NCBI RefSeq assembly: GCF_014197145.1
Contig: NZ_JACIEZ010000002.1
Location: forward strand, 1 to 64,000
Direction: 5' to 3'
DNA length: 64,000 nucleotides
DNA from: Gellertiella hungarica
GTDB lineage: Bacteria; Pseudomonadota; Alphaproteobacteria; Rhizobiales; Rhizobiaceae
The notes below the pieces were generated by a model. The model was not told the DNA's origin. It saw nothing but the letters and a program-made list of their open reading frames with translations, and searched no databases. Numbering within the stretch: the stretch's first letter is position 1; each line of letters starts with the position of its first letter. Both the position numbers and the translations under genes were made by a program. Below, in pieces: positions 27,752 through 35,232 of the stretch.

Positions 27752-27854
27752 GCCTACCTCCGTCAACCGGGAGGTAAATGGAGACAGGGGCGCGAGGGTT
27801 CCGGGGCATCTGCCCCACGGGGGGTGAGTGGCAATGCGGGGGGAGGGGCGATGC

Positions 27855-27937
27855 GTACCCCGTGCTGCCTTGCACTGCGTGGAGTTTGACGAGGTGCAGC
27901 CCCCCTCTGGCCTGCACGGCGTCGAGTTTGCGGATGC
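27855..27937. repeat. Two 41-42-bp modules to the left of repeat copy B
   Basis: The motif GCA(C/G)CCCCC recurs at 27855 (as GTACCCC), 27897 and 27938, i.e. at 42- and 41-bp spacing. Each unit holds a GCG-GAGTTTG-CG core, the reverse complement of the modules next to copy A. Confidence 0.65.
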
Positions 27938-28119
27938 GCACCCCCCTCTGCCCTGCCGGGCATCTCCCCCTCAAGGGGGGAGATCGGGATGGGGATTCTT
28001 GGGGCAGTCCCCAGCCAACGTATCGGCAAATGAGACGCTTGTTTATTGGGGAAACCACAAAACCCACGGTCAATCTCCCCCCTTGAGGGGGAGATGCCCG
28101 GCAGGGCAGAGGGGGGTGC
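27938..28119. repeat. Composite repeat copy B: 182-bp MITE-like element with perfect 47-bp TIRs
   Basis: Left arm 27938-27984 and right arm 28073-28119 are exact reverse complements of one another over 47 bases. Each arm contains its own palindromes (CCCCCTC-AAGGGGG and GCCCTGCCGGGC). The 88-bp interior (27985-28072) is AT-richer and matches copy C at most positions. There is no coding sequence and no transposase, so if mobile it is non-autonomous. It resembles rhizobial intergenic mosaic or palindromic elements in kind; the exact family name is not asserted. Confidence 0.9.
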
Positions 28120-28154
28120 GGTGCGTCAAACTCGACGCGATGCGAGGCAGCCGC

Positions 28155-28225
28155 GATCTCCCCCTCGCGGCGAGCGAAGCTCGTCCGCCTGGGGAGATGT
28201 CGGCGAAGCCGACAGAGGGGGATGC
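28155..28225. repeat. Second, related palindromic repeat type
   Basis: It starts GATCTCCCCCTCG and ends CAGAGGGGGATGC, like a variant of the element's terminal arm, but the centre is different. It contains CGAGCGAAGCTCG and GTCGGCGAAGCCGAC, two perfect small hairpins. It is followed by another TGCGTCAAACTCCACGCC module up to about 28266. Between 27752 and 28277 there is no gene; repeats fill most of this gap. Confidence 0.65.
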
Positions 28226-28277
28226 GGTGCGTCAAACTCCACGCCCCGCGAAGCAAACGTGTTCCCCCGCCCCGCCG

Positions 28278-29189
28278 TCAATGGCCCGACTTGATGAAGG
28301 TTCCGTTCTGGAGTTCGCGCATGGCCTGCATGATTTCCTCGCGGGTATTCATGACGATGGGGCCGTGCCAGGCGACGGGTTCCTCGATGGGCTTGCCCGA
28401 GACCAGCAGGAAGCGGATGCCCTGGTCGCCGGCCTGCACCGTCACCTGGTCGCCGGTGTCGAAGACGACGAGGGTGCGGTTGCCGGACATGTCGCGGATG
28501 TTCAGCTCCTCGCCGTTGACTTCCTTCTCCACCCGCACGCCGAAGGGCTTCGATGCGTCGCGGAAGGTGCCGGAGCCGGCGAAGATATAGGCGAAGGCCT
28601 TGCGGTAGGTATCGACCGGCAGCACCTTCTTCTTGCCCGGCGGCACGGAGACGTCGAGATAGACGGGTTCGGCGGCAATGCCGTCGACCGGGCCGGACTT
28701 GCCCCAGAAGCTGCCGCAGATGACCCGGACCGCCGTGCCGTCGTCATCGATCGCCACGGGGATATCGGCCGACTTCACGTCCTGATAGCGCGGCGCGGTC
28801 ATCTTCAGCGAGGAGGGCAGGTTCGCCCAGAGCTGGAAACCGTGCATGCGGCCGGCGAAATCGCCCTGCGGCATTTCCTGGTGCAGGATGCCGGAGCCGG
28901 CCGTCATCCACTGCACGTCGCCGGCGCCGAGAAGGCCGCGATTGCCGAGGCTGTCGCCATGCTCGACGGTTCCGGCGAGCACATAGGTGATGGTCTCGAT
29001 GCCGCGATGGGGATGCCAGGGGAAGCCGCGCAGATATTTCTGCGGCTCGTCATTGCGGAAGTCGTCCATCATCAGGAAGGGATCGGTCAGCGACGGATCG
29101 CCGAAACCGAAGACGCGGTGCAGGTGGACGCCGGCGCCCTCCATGGTGGGCCGGGCAATGCTCTCGTGCTTGACGGGGCGGATGGACAT
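28278..29189 (-). CDS. Pirin family protein
   Basis: 303 residues from the ATG at 29189 (MSIRPVKHES), preceded by GGAC in a weak site. Bicupin fold. The N-terminal cupin has the metal ligands HPHRGIET near 58-65 and GSGILHQEMPQG near 98-109, as in YhhW/pirin quercetinase-like proteins. The family binds iron or other metals and several members oxidise quercetin; the role in vivo is not known. It ends against the composite repeat. Confidence 0.9.
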   Translation of the reverse strand: MSIRPVKHESIARPTMEGAGVHLHRVFGFGDPSLTDPFLMMDDFRNDEPQKYLRGFPWHPHRGIETITYVLAGTVEHGDSLGNRGLLGAGDVQWMTAGSGILHQEMPQGDFAGRMHGFQLWANLPSSLKMTAPRYQDVKSADIPVAIDDDGTAVRVICGSFWGKSGPVDGIAAEPVYLDVSVPPGKKKVLPVDTYRKAFAYIFAGSGTFRDASKPFGVRVEKEVNGEELNIRDMSGNRTLVVFDTGDQVTVQAGDQGIRFLLVSGKPIEEPVAWHGPIVMNTREEIMQAMRELQNGTFIKSGH

Positions 29190-29408
29190 GGAGAAGTCCT
29201 TTCGGAAACGGGGTTGCCTGGCGCCGAATATATCGCTTTTTTGCCCTTTGCTAAGGGAGCGGCGCGGAACGCAGTGTTCACCGGAGCTGCCCTTGCAGGC
29301 AAAAAGCGCCGAACCCGGGGTGGCAAAGCGCAAGTTAACCAATTATTAGCCAAAAGAATCAAAGCTTGAGGGAAAGCCTTTTCCCGCTGTCGATGAGGAG
29401 CGTCCGTC

Positions 29409-30221
29409 ATGTGCCGCTGGGCTGCCTATCGGGGAGAACCCCTCTATCTCGAGGAGCTGGTGACCTCGCCCGCCCACTCGCTGATCGAGCAGTCCCACCA
29501 TGCCACCCGCGCGAAGACGCCGACGAATGGCGATGGCTTCGGGGTTGCCTGGTATGGCGACAGGCCGGAGCCGGGGCGCTACCGCGACATCCTGCCGGCC
29601 TGGGCCGACTGCAACCTGAAAAGCATCGCCCGCCAGATCCGCTCGCCGCTGTTCCTTGCCCATGTCCGGGCCGCGACCGGCGGCGGCACGCGCCGGGACA
29701 ATTGCCACCCCTTCGTGCACGAGAACTGGTCCTTCATGCACAACGGCCAGATCGGCGATTTCGAAAAGGTGCGCCGCCCCATGGAAACCATGCTGGGCGA
29801 CGATCTCTATGCCGCGCGCAACGGCACGACGGACAGCGAGCTGATCTTTCTTCTCGCGTTTCACTTCGGCCTGAGGGAGGATCCGCTGAGCGCCTTTGCC
29901 GATACGATCGGCTTCATCGAGCGGCTGTCCTTTCACATGACGGGATCGGCGCTGGTGCGCTTCACCGCGGCCTTCTCCAATGGCCGGACGCTGTACGCAA
30001 TCCGCTATGCAACGGACCGGCGCGCGCCAACCCTCTATGCAGCGCCGATGGGACGCGGGCAGGGATACTGCCTGGTTTCCGAACCGCTCAACGACGATGT
30101 CGATACCTGGGTGGAAATTCCCGATGGCAGCGCGGTCTCCATCGGCGAGGAGGGCCTGGATTTCGTCATGTTCGAACCGGGCAATTCGATTGCGCTTCAT
30201 CCCGCGCGCGAGGCCATCTGA
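29409..30221 (+). CDS. Class II glutamine amidotransferase domain protein
   Basis: 270 residues. The Ntn-type nucleophile Cys2 directly follows the initiator Met (MCRWAAYRGEP). GDGFGVAWY near 42-50, LAHVRAATGG near 80-89, the NCHPF segment near 98 and FMHNGQIGDF near 109-118 complete the glutamine-binding pocket. No synthetase domain follows, so it is a stand-alone amidohydrolase of the EgtC/YafJ type. EgtC proper acts on gamma-glutamyl-hercynylcysteine sulfoxide in ergothioneine synthesis, but no egtB/egtD is nearby, so that role is not claimed. Confidence 0.88.
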   Translation: MCRWAAYRGEPLYLEELVTSPAHSLIEQSHHATRAKTPTNGDGFGVAWYGDRPEPGRYRDILPAWADCNLKSIARQIRSPLFLAHVRAATGGGTRRDNCHPFVHENWSFMHNGQIGDFEKVRRPMETMLGDDLYAARNGTTDSELIFLLAFHFGLREDPLSAFADTIGFIERLSFHMTGSALVRFTAAFSNGRTLYAIRYATDRRAPTLYAAPMGRGQGYCLVSEPLNDDVDTWVEIPDGSAVSIGEEGLDFVMFEPGNSIALHPAREAI

Positions 30222-30225
30222 CACC

Positions 30226-30585
30226 TCAGACGGGGATGCCGAGCTCCGTCCGCAGCTTCTTCGTCAGGCCCGCCGCCACCAGCTGATGGGAGCGGGTGAC
30301 GTAATAGCGGAGATCCTCCTCCGGCAGCGGTGCTCCTTCCCCGATCGAAACCCATTTGCGCTTCGCGAAATAGGGGGCCTGTTCGATGCCGTCGAGCGCG
30401 GTCAGGATCTCGAAGCTCTCTTCCGTCACCTTCACCACCAGCCGGTTCGGCTGGCGGTCCGGACGCATCAGCGCAAACACCTTGTCGCCCACCTTGGCGA
30501 CCCGGCTTTCCCACTGGTCCACCAGCCGCGTTCCCGGCAGCGTCTGCACGAAACCGTCGAAATCGGCCTGCCGGAAGAGGTTCAT
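30226..30585 (-). CDS. MmcQ/YjbR family protein
   Basis: 119 residues, the usual length of this single-domain family (CyaY-like fold, DNA-binding suggested). The pattern KVGDKVFALMR (near 31-41), NRLVVKV, and APYFAKRKWVSIG (near 70-82) with the C-terminal SHQLVAAGLTKKLR is characteristic. The ATG overlaps the coaBC stop as ATGA, so it is translated from the coaBC message. No biochemical function is assigned. Confidence 0.88.
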   Translation of the reverse strand: MNLFRQADFDGFVQTLPGTRLVDQWESRVAKVGDKVFALMRPDRQPNRLVVKVTEESFEILTALDGIEQAPYFAKRKWVSIGEGAPLPEEDLRYYVTRSHQLVAAGLTKKLRTELGIPV

Positions 30586-31799
30586 GCGCCCGACCCCTGA
30601 AGCCGCTCGGCGATCAGCGCCGCAAGGCGCGCCGCCACCTCGTCCTTTGCCAGATCCGGCCAGTCGTCGATGCCATCCCTGGAGATGATCTTCACGCGAT
30701 TGCGCGTGCCGCCCATGATGCCGGTTTCCGGCGAAACGTCATTGGCAACGATCAGGTCGGCGCCCTTGCGGGCAAGCTTGGCGCGGCCGTTTTCCTCCAC
30801 GTCCTGGGTTTCGGCGGCAAAGCCGACCACGAGCCGGGGGCGAAGCGGATGGTGGCCGACGGTCTTCAGGATATCGGGATTTTCGGTAAGGTGCAGCGGC
30901 GCGGGGCCTTCGCCCTCCTGCTTTTTGATCTTCTGGCCGGCCTGGCTCGCCACGCGCCAGTCGGCGACGGCGGCCACCATCACGGCCGCATCGGCGGGAA
31001 GCGCCGCCAGCACCGCATCGCGCATCTCCTCGGCGCGCTCCACATGGATCACCTTCACCCCTTGCGGATCGGGAATGGTGACGGGACCGGAAACCAGCGT
31101 CACCTCGGCGCCCAGACGGGCAAGGGCTGCCGCTATCGCATGACCCTGCCGCCCGGAGGAGCGGTTGGCGATATAGCGGACGGGGTCGATGGGCTCGTGC
31201 GTCGGGCCCGAGGTCATGACGATCCGCCGCCCGGCAAGCGGCCTTGCGGCCGGGAAAAGCAGTGCCTCGGCGCTCGCCACGATGTCGAGCGGCTCCGCCA
31301 TCCGTCCGATGCCCGCTTCCCCCTTCTCCGCCATCTCGCCGGCCATCGGACCGACGAAGCGGATGCCGTCCGCCTTCAGCCGTTCCGCATTCCGCTGCGT
31401 GGCGGGGTTCGCCCACATCACGGGGTTCATGGCCGGCGCCACCAGCACGGGCCGGTCGGTGGCCAGCAGCACCGTGGAGGCGAGATCATCGGCAATGCCA
31501 TGGGCCATCTTCGCCAGGATATTGGCCGTTGCCGGCGCGACGACGACGAGATCGCAGTCCCGCGCCAGGCGGATGTGGCCGACATCCTGCTCGTCCTCGC
31601 GGGAGAACAGATCGGTGTAGACCGGCGTCGCCGACAGCGCGCCGACGGCCAGCGGCGTGACGAATTCCTGCGCCCCTGCCGTCATCACGGGCGTCACCAC
31701 GGCCCCCCGTTCCCGCAGGCGGCGGATGAGGTCCAGGCTCTTGTAGGCGGCAATCCCGCCGGAAATGACGAGCAGCAGACGTTTGCCGGTAAGCGACAT
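30582..31799 (-). CDS. coaBC: Bifunctional phosphopantothenoylcysteine decarboxylase/phosphopantothenate-cysteine ligase
   Basis: 405 residues. Catalyses two consecutive steps of coenzyme A synthesis. The N-terminal flavin-dependent CoaC domain shows LLVISGGIAAYKSLDLIRRL near 8-27, the catalytic His region VGHIRLARDCDL near 73-84 and PAMNPVMWANPATQRN near 119-134. The C-terminal CoaB domain starts with MTSGPTHEPIDPVRYIANRS, here split across residues 195-214, and ends in the usual NDV/NRVKII strands. Normal full length; an intergenic composite repeat lies upstream. Confidence 0.96.
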   Translation of the reverse strand: MSLTGKRLLLVISGGIAAYKSLDLIRRLRERGAVVTPVMTAGAQEFVTPLAVGALSATPVYTDLFSREDEQDVGHIRLARDCDLVVVAPATANILAKMAHGIADDLASTVLLATDRPVLVAPAMNPVMWANPATQRNAERLKADGIRFVGPMAGEMAEKGEAGIGRMAEPLDIVASAEALLFPAARPLAGRRIVMTSGPTHEPIDPVRYIANRSSGRQGHAIAAALARLGAEVTLVSGPVTIPDPQGVKVIHVERAEEMRDAVLAALPADAAVMVAAVADWRVASQAGQKIKKQEGEGPAPLHLTENPDILKTVGHHPLRPRLVVGFAAETQDVEENGRAKLARKGADLIVANDVSPETGIMGGTRNRVKIISRDGIDDWPDLAKDEVAARLAALIAERLQGSGA

Positions 31800-31925
31800 G
31801 GGCAGTCCCGATCGGTTTCAGATGACCGGGACCCTAATCGGTGATCGCTTGTGTTGCAATGCGGTGGGGAAGATCGGCCTTGGCGCTTCCCGCTTTGCAG
31901 GTCGCGGGGTTGCGTTTGCGGATGC

Positions 31926-32006
31926 GCACCCCCTCTGCGTTGCATGGGGTTGAGTGTGACGCACCGCACACCCCTGTGCCTCGCAAGGCGTGGAGTTTGC
32001 CGTGCT
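31926..32006. repeat. Two 40-41-bp modules to the left of repeat copy C
   Basis: GCAC-CCCC motifs at 31926, 31966 and 32007 give spacings of 40 and 41 bp, each unit with a GAGT-TTG core. A more degenerate unit may precede (31880-31925). Same orientation as the modules beside copy B. Confidence 0.65.
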
Positions 32007-32187
32007 GCACCCCCCTCTGCCCTGCCCGGCATCTCCCCCTCAAGGGGGGAGATCGGGATGGGGTTTATGATGGCAGTTCCCAGCAGACGTTTCTGCAATT
32101 GAGACGCTTCTTATTTGGGGAAACCAAAAGACTACGGTCGATCTCCCCCCTTGAGGGGGAGATGCCCGGCAGGGCAGAGGGGGGTGC
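32007..32187. repeat. Composite repeat copy C: 181-bp MITE-like element with 47-bp TIRs
   Basis: Left arm 32007-32053 and right arm 32141-32187 are 47 bases each and reverse complements with a single difference in the CCGGGC/CCCGGC stem. The 87-bp interior aligns with copy B (CGGGATGGGG start, GAGACGCTT-TTATT-GGGGAAACCA middle, ACGGTC end). It is non-coding. It sits between the coaBC start and the DEAD-box helicase stop. Confidence 0.9.
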
Positions 32188-32209
32188 GGTGCGTCAGACG
32201 CGGCGCTCA

Positions 32210-32258
32210 ATCTCCCCCCTTGAGGGGGAGATGCCCCGGCAGGGGCAGAGGGGGGTGC
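32210..32258. repeat. Extra solitary TIR next to repeat copy C
   Basis: A third arm, 49 bases, same orientation as the right arm of copy C. It has one extra C and one extra G in the central stem (GCCCCGGCAGGGGC instead of GCCCGGCAGGGC), a compensatory pair that keeps the hairpin intact. Separated from copy C by only 22 bp. Confidence 0.8.
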
Positions 32259-32293
32259 GGTGCGGCAGACGCCACGCCTTACCCCCGTCAGCC

Positions 32294-34192
32294 TCAGCCC
32301 TTGGCGCGCTTCTTGCCGGTCCAGGCGCCCTCGGGCTTCTGGCGCGGCTTGTCGAAGGCGGGCTTGTTGCCGAAGCGGGCCTTGCCGGCCGGGCGGTCGA
32401 AATCGCGGGCGGCGGCATCGTCGGGGCGGGGGCGCTTGGCGGCGCGCGGCTTGTCGTCGGTGCGGTCGCGGTTCCAGTCCTTGCGGGGCGCGCGTTCGCC
32501 GTCGAAGTCGCGCGGGGCGGACTTGCGGCCGCCGTCCATGTCGGGCTTGCCCGGCAGGGCCTGCACGCGGATCGAGTTTTCCAGCATCCGCTTCGGACCG
32601 AGCGCGGTTTCGAAGGCATCGACGCTGTCGGCGGCGATCTCCACATAGGTTTCGGTCGGCTGCATCTTGATCTGGCCGATGTCGCGCTTGGCGATATTGC
32701 CGTTGCGGCAGAGCATGGGGATCAGCCAGCGCGGCTCCGCATTCTGCTTGCGGCCGACGGAAAGCGAGTACCACACGCTGTCGCCGAAATCGGCGCGCGG
32801 GCCGGGTGCGCGCTCGTCCTTCTCGAACTTCGGGCGGTCGGGACGGTCCGTGCGTTCCCGCTTACGCTTGTCGAAGATCTCGATCTCGATCAGCTCCTCG
32901 GGAGCCGAACGGCCGGCGCGATAGGCGCGCAGGAATGCAGCCGCAACCTGTTCGGCGCCATGAGCGCCGATGAGCGATGCGATTGCATCGGCTTCGTCTT
33001 CCTGGATGGGATCCGTCAGCAGGGGATCGGCCAGCATGCGTTCGGCGTCGCGGGCGCGGATCTCGTCGGCGGACGGTGCCTTCACCCAGGCCGGAGTGAT
33101 GCCGGCGTCGCCCAGCACGCGCTCGGCGCGGCGACGGGCGCTGACGGGCACGATGAGCGCGCTCACCCCCTTCTGGCCGGCGCGGCCGGTACGGCCGGAG
33201 CGGTGCAGCAGGGTTTCGCGGTTGGTCGGCAGGTCCGCATGGATGACGAGTTCGAGGCCCGGCAGGTCGATGCCGCGGGCGGCAACGTCGGTGGCAATGC
33301 ACACGCGGGCGCGACCGTCGCGCATGGCCTGCAGCGCGTGGCTGCGCTCGTTCTGCGACAGCTCGCCGGACAGTGCCACGACCGAGAAGCCGCGGTTGTG
33401 CAGCCGCGCCGTCATGTGATTGACGGCGGCGCGGGTGGAGCAGAAGACGATCGCGTTCTTCGCTTCATAGAAGCGCAGCGCGTTGATGATGGCATTTTCC
33501 TTGTCGGCGGGGGCGACGAGAAGGGCGCGGTATTCGATGTCGTGGTGCTGCTCGGTATCGCCGGCAGCGGCAATGCGGACTGCATCGCGCTGGTAGTTCT
33601 TGGCAAGCGTGGCGATGGTTTTTGGCACGGTGGCCGAGAACATCAGCGTGCGGCGCTCGTCGGGCGAGGATTCGAGAATGAATTCCAGGTCTTCGCGGAA
33701 GCCGAGATCGAGCATTTCGTCGGCCTCGTCGAGGACGACGGCAGCCAGATGGTCGAGCACGAGTGCACCGCGGGTGATGTGGTCGCGCAGGCGGCCGGGC
33801 GTCCCGACGACGATATGGGCGCCACGTTCTAGGGTGCGGCGCTCGGTGCGCATGTCCATGCCGCCGACGCAGGAGGCGACGACCGCCCCGGTGAGCTCGT
33901 AGAGCCATTCCAGCTCGCGCTGCACCTGGAGTGCCAGTTCGCGGGTAGGGGCGACGACGAGCGCCAGCGGCTCGGCAGCCCGGTCGAACCGGTCGCGGCC
34001 GGAGAGCAGGTCGGGGGCAAGCGCCAGCCCGAAGGCGACGGTCTTGCCGGAGCCGGTGCGGGCGGAAACCAGCGCATCGCGGCCTTCGAGCGCGGGATCG
34101 AGAACGGACTGCTGGACGGGCGTCAGGCCGGTATAGCCGCGCTTGAGCATTGCTTCGGCAATCGCCGGAACGACGCCTTCAAAATGAGTCAT
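32294..34192 (-). CDS. DEAD-box RNA helicase with DbpA-type RNA-binding domain
   Basis: 632 residues from the ATG at 34192. Helicase core motifs in order: Q-motif region YTGLTPVQQSVL near 19-31, SARTGSGKT (motif I) near 43-51, PTRELA, VVGTPGRL, VLDEADEM (DEAD) near 151-158, SAT, and later RVCIATDVAARGIDLP and HRSGRTGRAG. The DbpA/CsdA C-terminal RNA-binding domain lies near 450-545. The last 80 residues are a basic Arg/Lys/Asp/Pro-rich tail. Such enzymes remodel rRNA or mRNA, often in the cold. Two palindromes lie in the leader at 34282-34317. Confidence 0.9.
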   Translation of the reverse strand: MTHFEGVVPAIAEAMLKRGYTGLTPVQQSVLDPALEGRDALVSARTGSGKTVAFGLALAPDLLSGRDRFDRAAEPLALVVAPTRELALQVQRELEWLYELTGAVVASCVGGMDMRTERRTLERGAHIVVGTPGRLRDHITRGALVLDHLAAVVLDEADEMLDLGFREDLEFILESSPDERRTLMFSATVPKTIATLAKNYQRDAVRIAAAGDTEQHHDIEYRALLVAPADKENAIINALRFYEAKNAIVFCSTRAAVNHMTARLHNRGFSVVALSGELSQNERSHALQAMRDGRARVCIATDVAARGIDLPGLELVIHADLPTNRETLLHRSGRTGRAGQKGVSALIVPVSARRRAERVLGDAGITPAWVKAPSADEIRARDAERMLADPLLTDPIQEDEADAIASLIGAHGAEQVAAAFLRAYRAGRSAPEELIEIEIFDKRKRERTDRPDRPKFEKDERAPGPRADFGDSVWYSLSVGRKQNAEPRWLIPMLCRNGNIAKRDIGQIKMQPTETYVEIAADSVDAFETALGPKRMLENSIRVQALPGKPDMDGGRKSAPRDFDGERAPRKDWNRDRTDDKPRAAKRPRPDDAAARDFDRPAGKARFGNKPAFDKPRQKPEGAWTGKKRAKG

Positions 34193-34492
34193 GATGTTTC
34201 TTTCGGGTTCTGGAAGCCGGTTGCCCCATTCCGCCTCGTGCGGCAAACGGCTTATCCCGACCTTTCATGCGGCCCTATCGCCGCCCAAGTTGGGCGCTCA
34301 GTACGCGAATATTCGCGCTTTGTACAGCGCCGACCCACGCTTTTTGGTAAGATCTGCCCTTCGCAGGGCGAATACCGGGCCGAAATTAGGAAATTGATGC
34401 TTCTCAAGGCTGATACTTAGGATGAATGGCCGCTTGCGCCGATCCCCTCTATAGGAGACAAGGCAGGCTCAACCCCTGGGAGGCGGGTTTTC
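34193..34492. promoter_or_regulatory. Divergent intergenic region with two perfect palindromes
   Basis: This 300-bp gap separates the helicase gene (minus) and the phosphoesterase gene (plus). It contains CGCCCAA-G-TTGGGCG at 34282-34296 and CGCGAATATTCGCG at 34304-34317, both perfect, within 40 bp and about 90-125 bp upstream of the helicase start. They may be operator sites or leader hairpins. No ORF is supported here. Confidence 0.5.
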
Positions 34493-35227
34493 ATGCGCAT
34501 TGCATTCCTTTCCGACATCCATGCCAACCGCGAGGCCTTCGAAGCCTGCCTTGCGGCCACGCGCGATGTCGACAGGATCGTCATCCTCGGCGATATCGTC
34601 GGCTATGGCGCCGATCCCGGCTGGTGCACGGACAAGGCCCGCGAGATCGAGGCCTCCGGCGGCGTGGTCATCCGCGGCAATCACGACCAGGCCGCCGTGG
34701 CCGGCGGCGCGGACATGAACCCGACGGCCCGCATCGCCATCGAATGGACCCGGGCCATGCTGTCGGCCGAGCAGAAGGCCTATCTGGCGACCCTGCCGCT
34801 GTCGGTGACGGACGAGGACCGGCTCTATGTCCATGCGGAGGGAAGCGATCCCGCCCGCTGGATGTATGTGACCGACGTGGAGGATGCGGGCGCGCATTTT
34901 TCCGGCACCAGTGCGCGCATCTCCTTCTGCGGCCACATCCATCTTCCCTCGCTCTACTGCCTGCCGCAGATCGGCAAGGTGACGAAGTTCGTGCCGAACT
35001 CCGATACGCCCATTCCGCTTCTCTCCCAGAGGCGGTGGCTGGCGGTGATGGGGGCTGTCGGCCAGCCCCGCGACGGCAATCCGGCGGCGGCCTATGCGGT
35101 GCTCGATACGGTGCGGCGGGAAATCCGCTACCGCCGGGCACCCTATGACGTGGAGAAGGCGCAGGAGAAGATCCGTGCCGCCGGGCTTCCCGAAAGCCTG
35201 GCGAGCCGGCTGGCAAGGGGGCACTGA
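34493..35227 (+). CDS. Calcineurin-like metallophosphoesterase
   Basis: 244 residues. The dinuclear metal site is complete: FLSDIHANREA near 5-15 (DxH), ILGDIVGYG near 31-39 (GDxxGYG), IRGNHDQ near 60-66 (GNHD) and CGHIHLP near 146-152 (GHxH). These are the motifs of bacterial Metallophos_2 phosphodiesterases and protein phosphatases. The gene begins with a GGGAGG ribosome-binding site and ends five bases before the kinase-USP fusion gene. Together they suggest a kinase/phosphatase pair, though the substrate is unknown. Confidence 0.88.
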   Translation: MRIAFLSDIHANREAFEACLAATRDVDRIVILGDIVGYGADPGWCTDKAREIEASGGVVIRGNHDQAAVAGGADMNPTARIAIEWTRAMLSAEQKAYLATLPLSVTDEDRLYVHAEGSDPARWMYVTDVEDAGAHFSGTSARISFCGHIHLPSLYCLPQIGKVTKFVPNSDTPIPLLSQRRWLAVMGAVGQPRDGNPAAAYAVLDTVRREIRYRRAPYDVEKAQEKIRAAGLPESLASRLARGH

Positions 35228-35232
35228 AGGCC

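Noticed and set aside
29409-30221. EgtC of an ergothioneine biosynthesis cluster
   Set aside because: Only the amidotransferase fold is shared; egtB and egtD are absent and it is far from the proposed catabolic operon.
31926-32258. CRISPR array
   Set aside because: Units are 41 bp with no unique spacers, arms are inverted rather than direct, and no cas genes are nearby.
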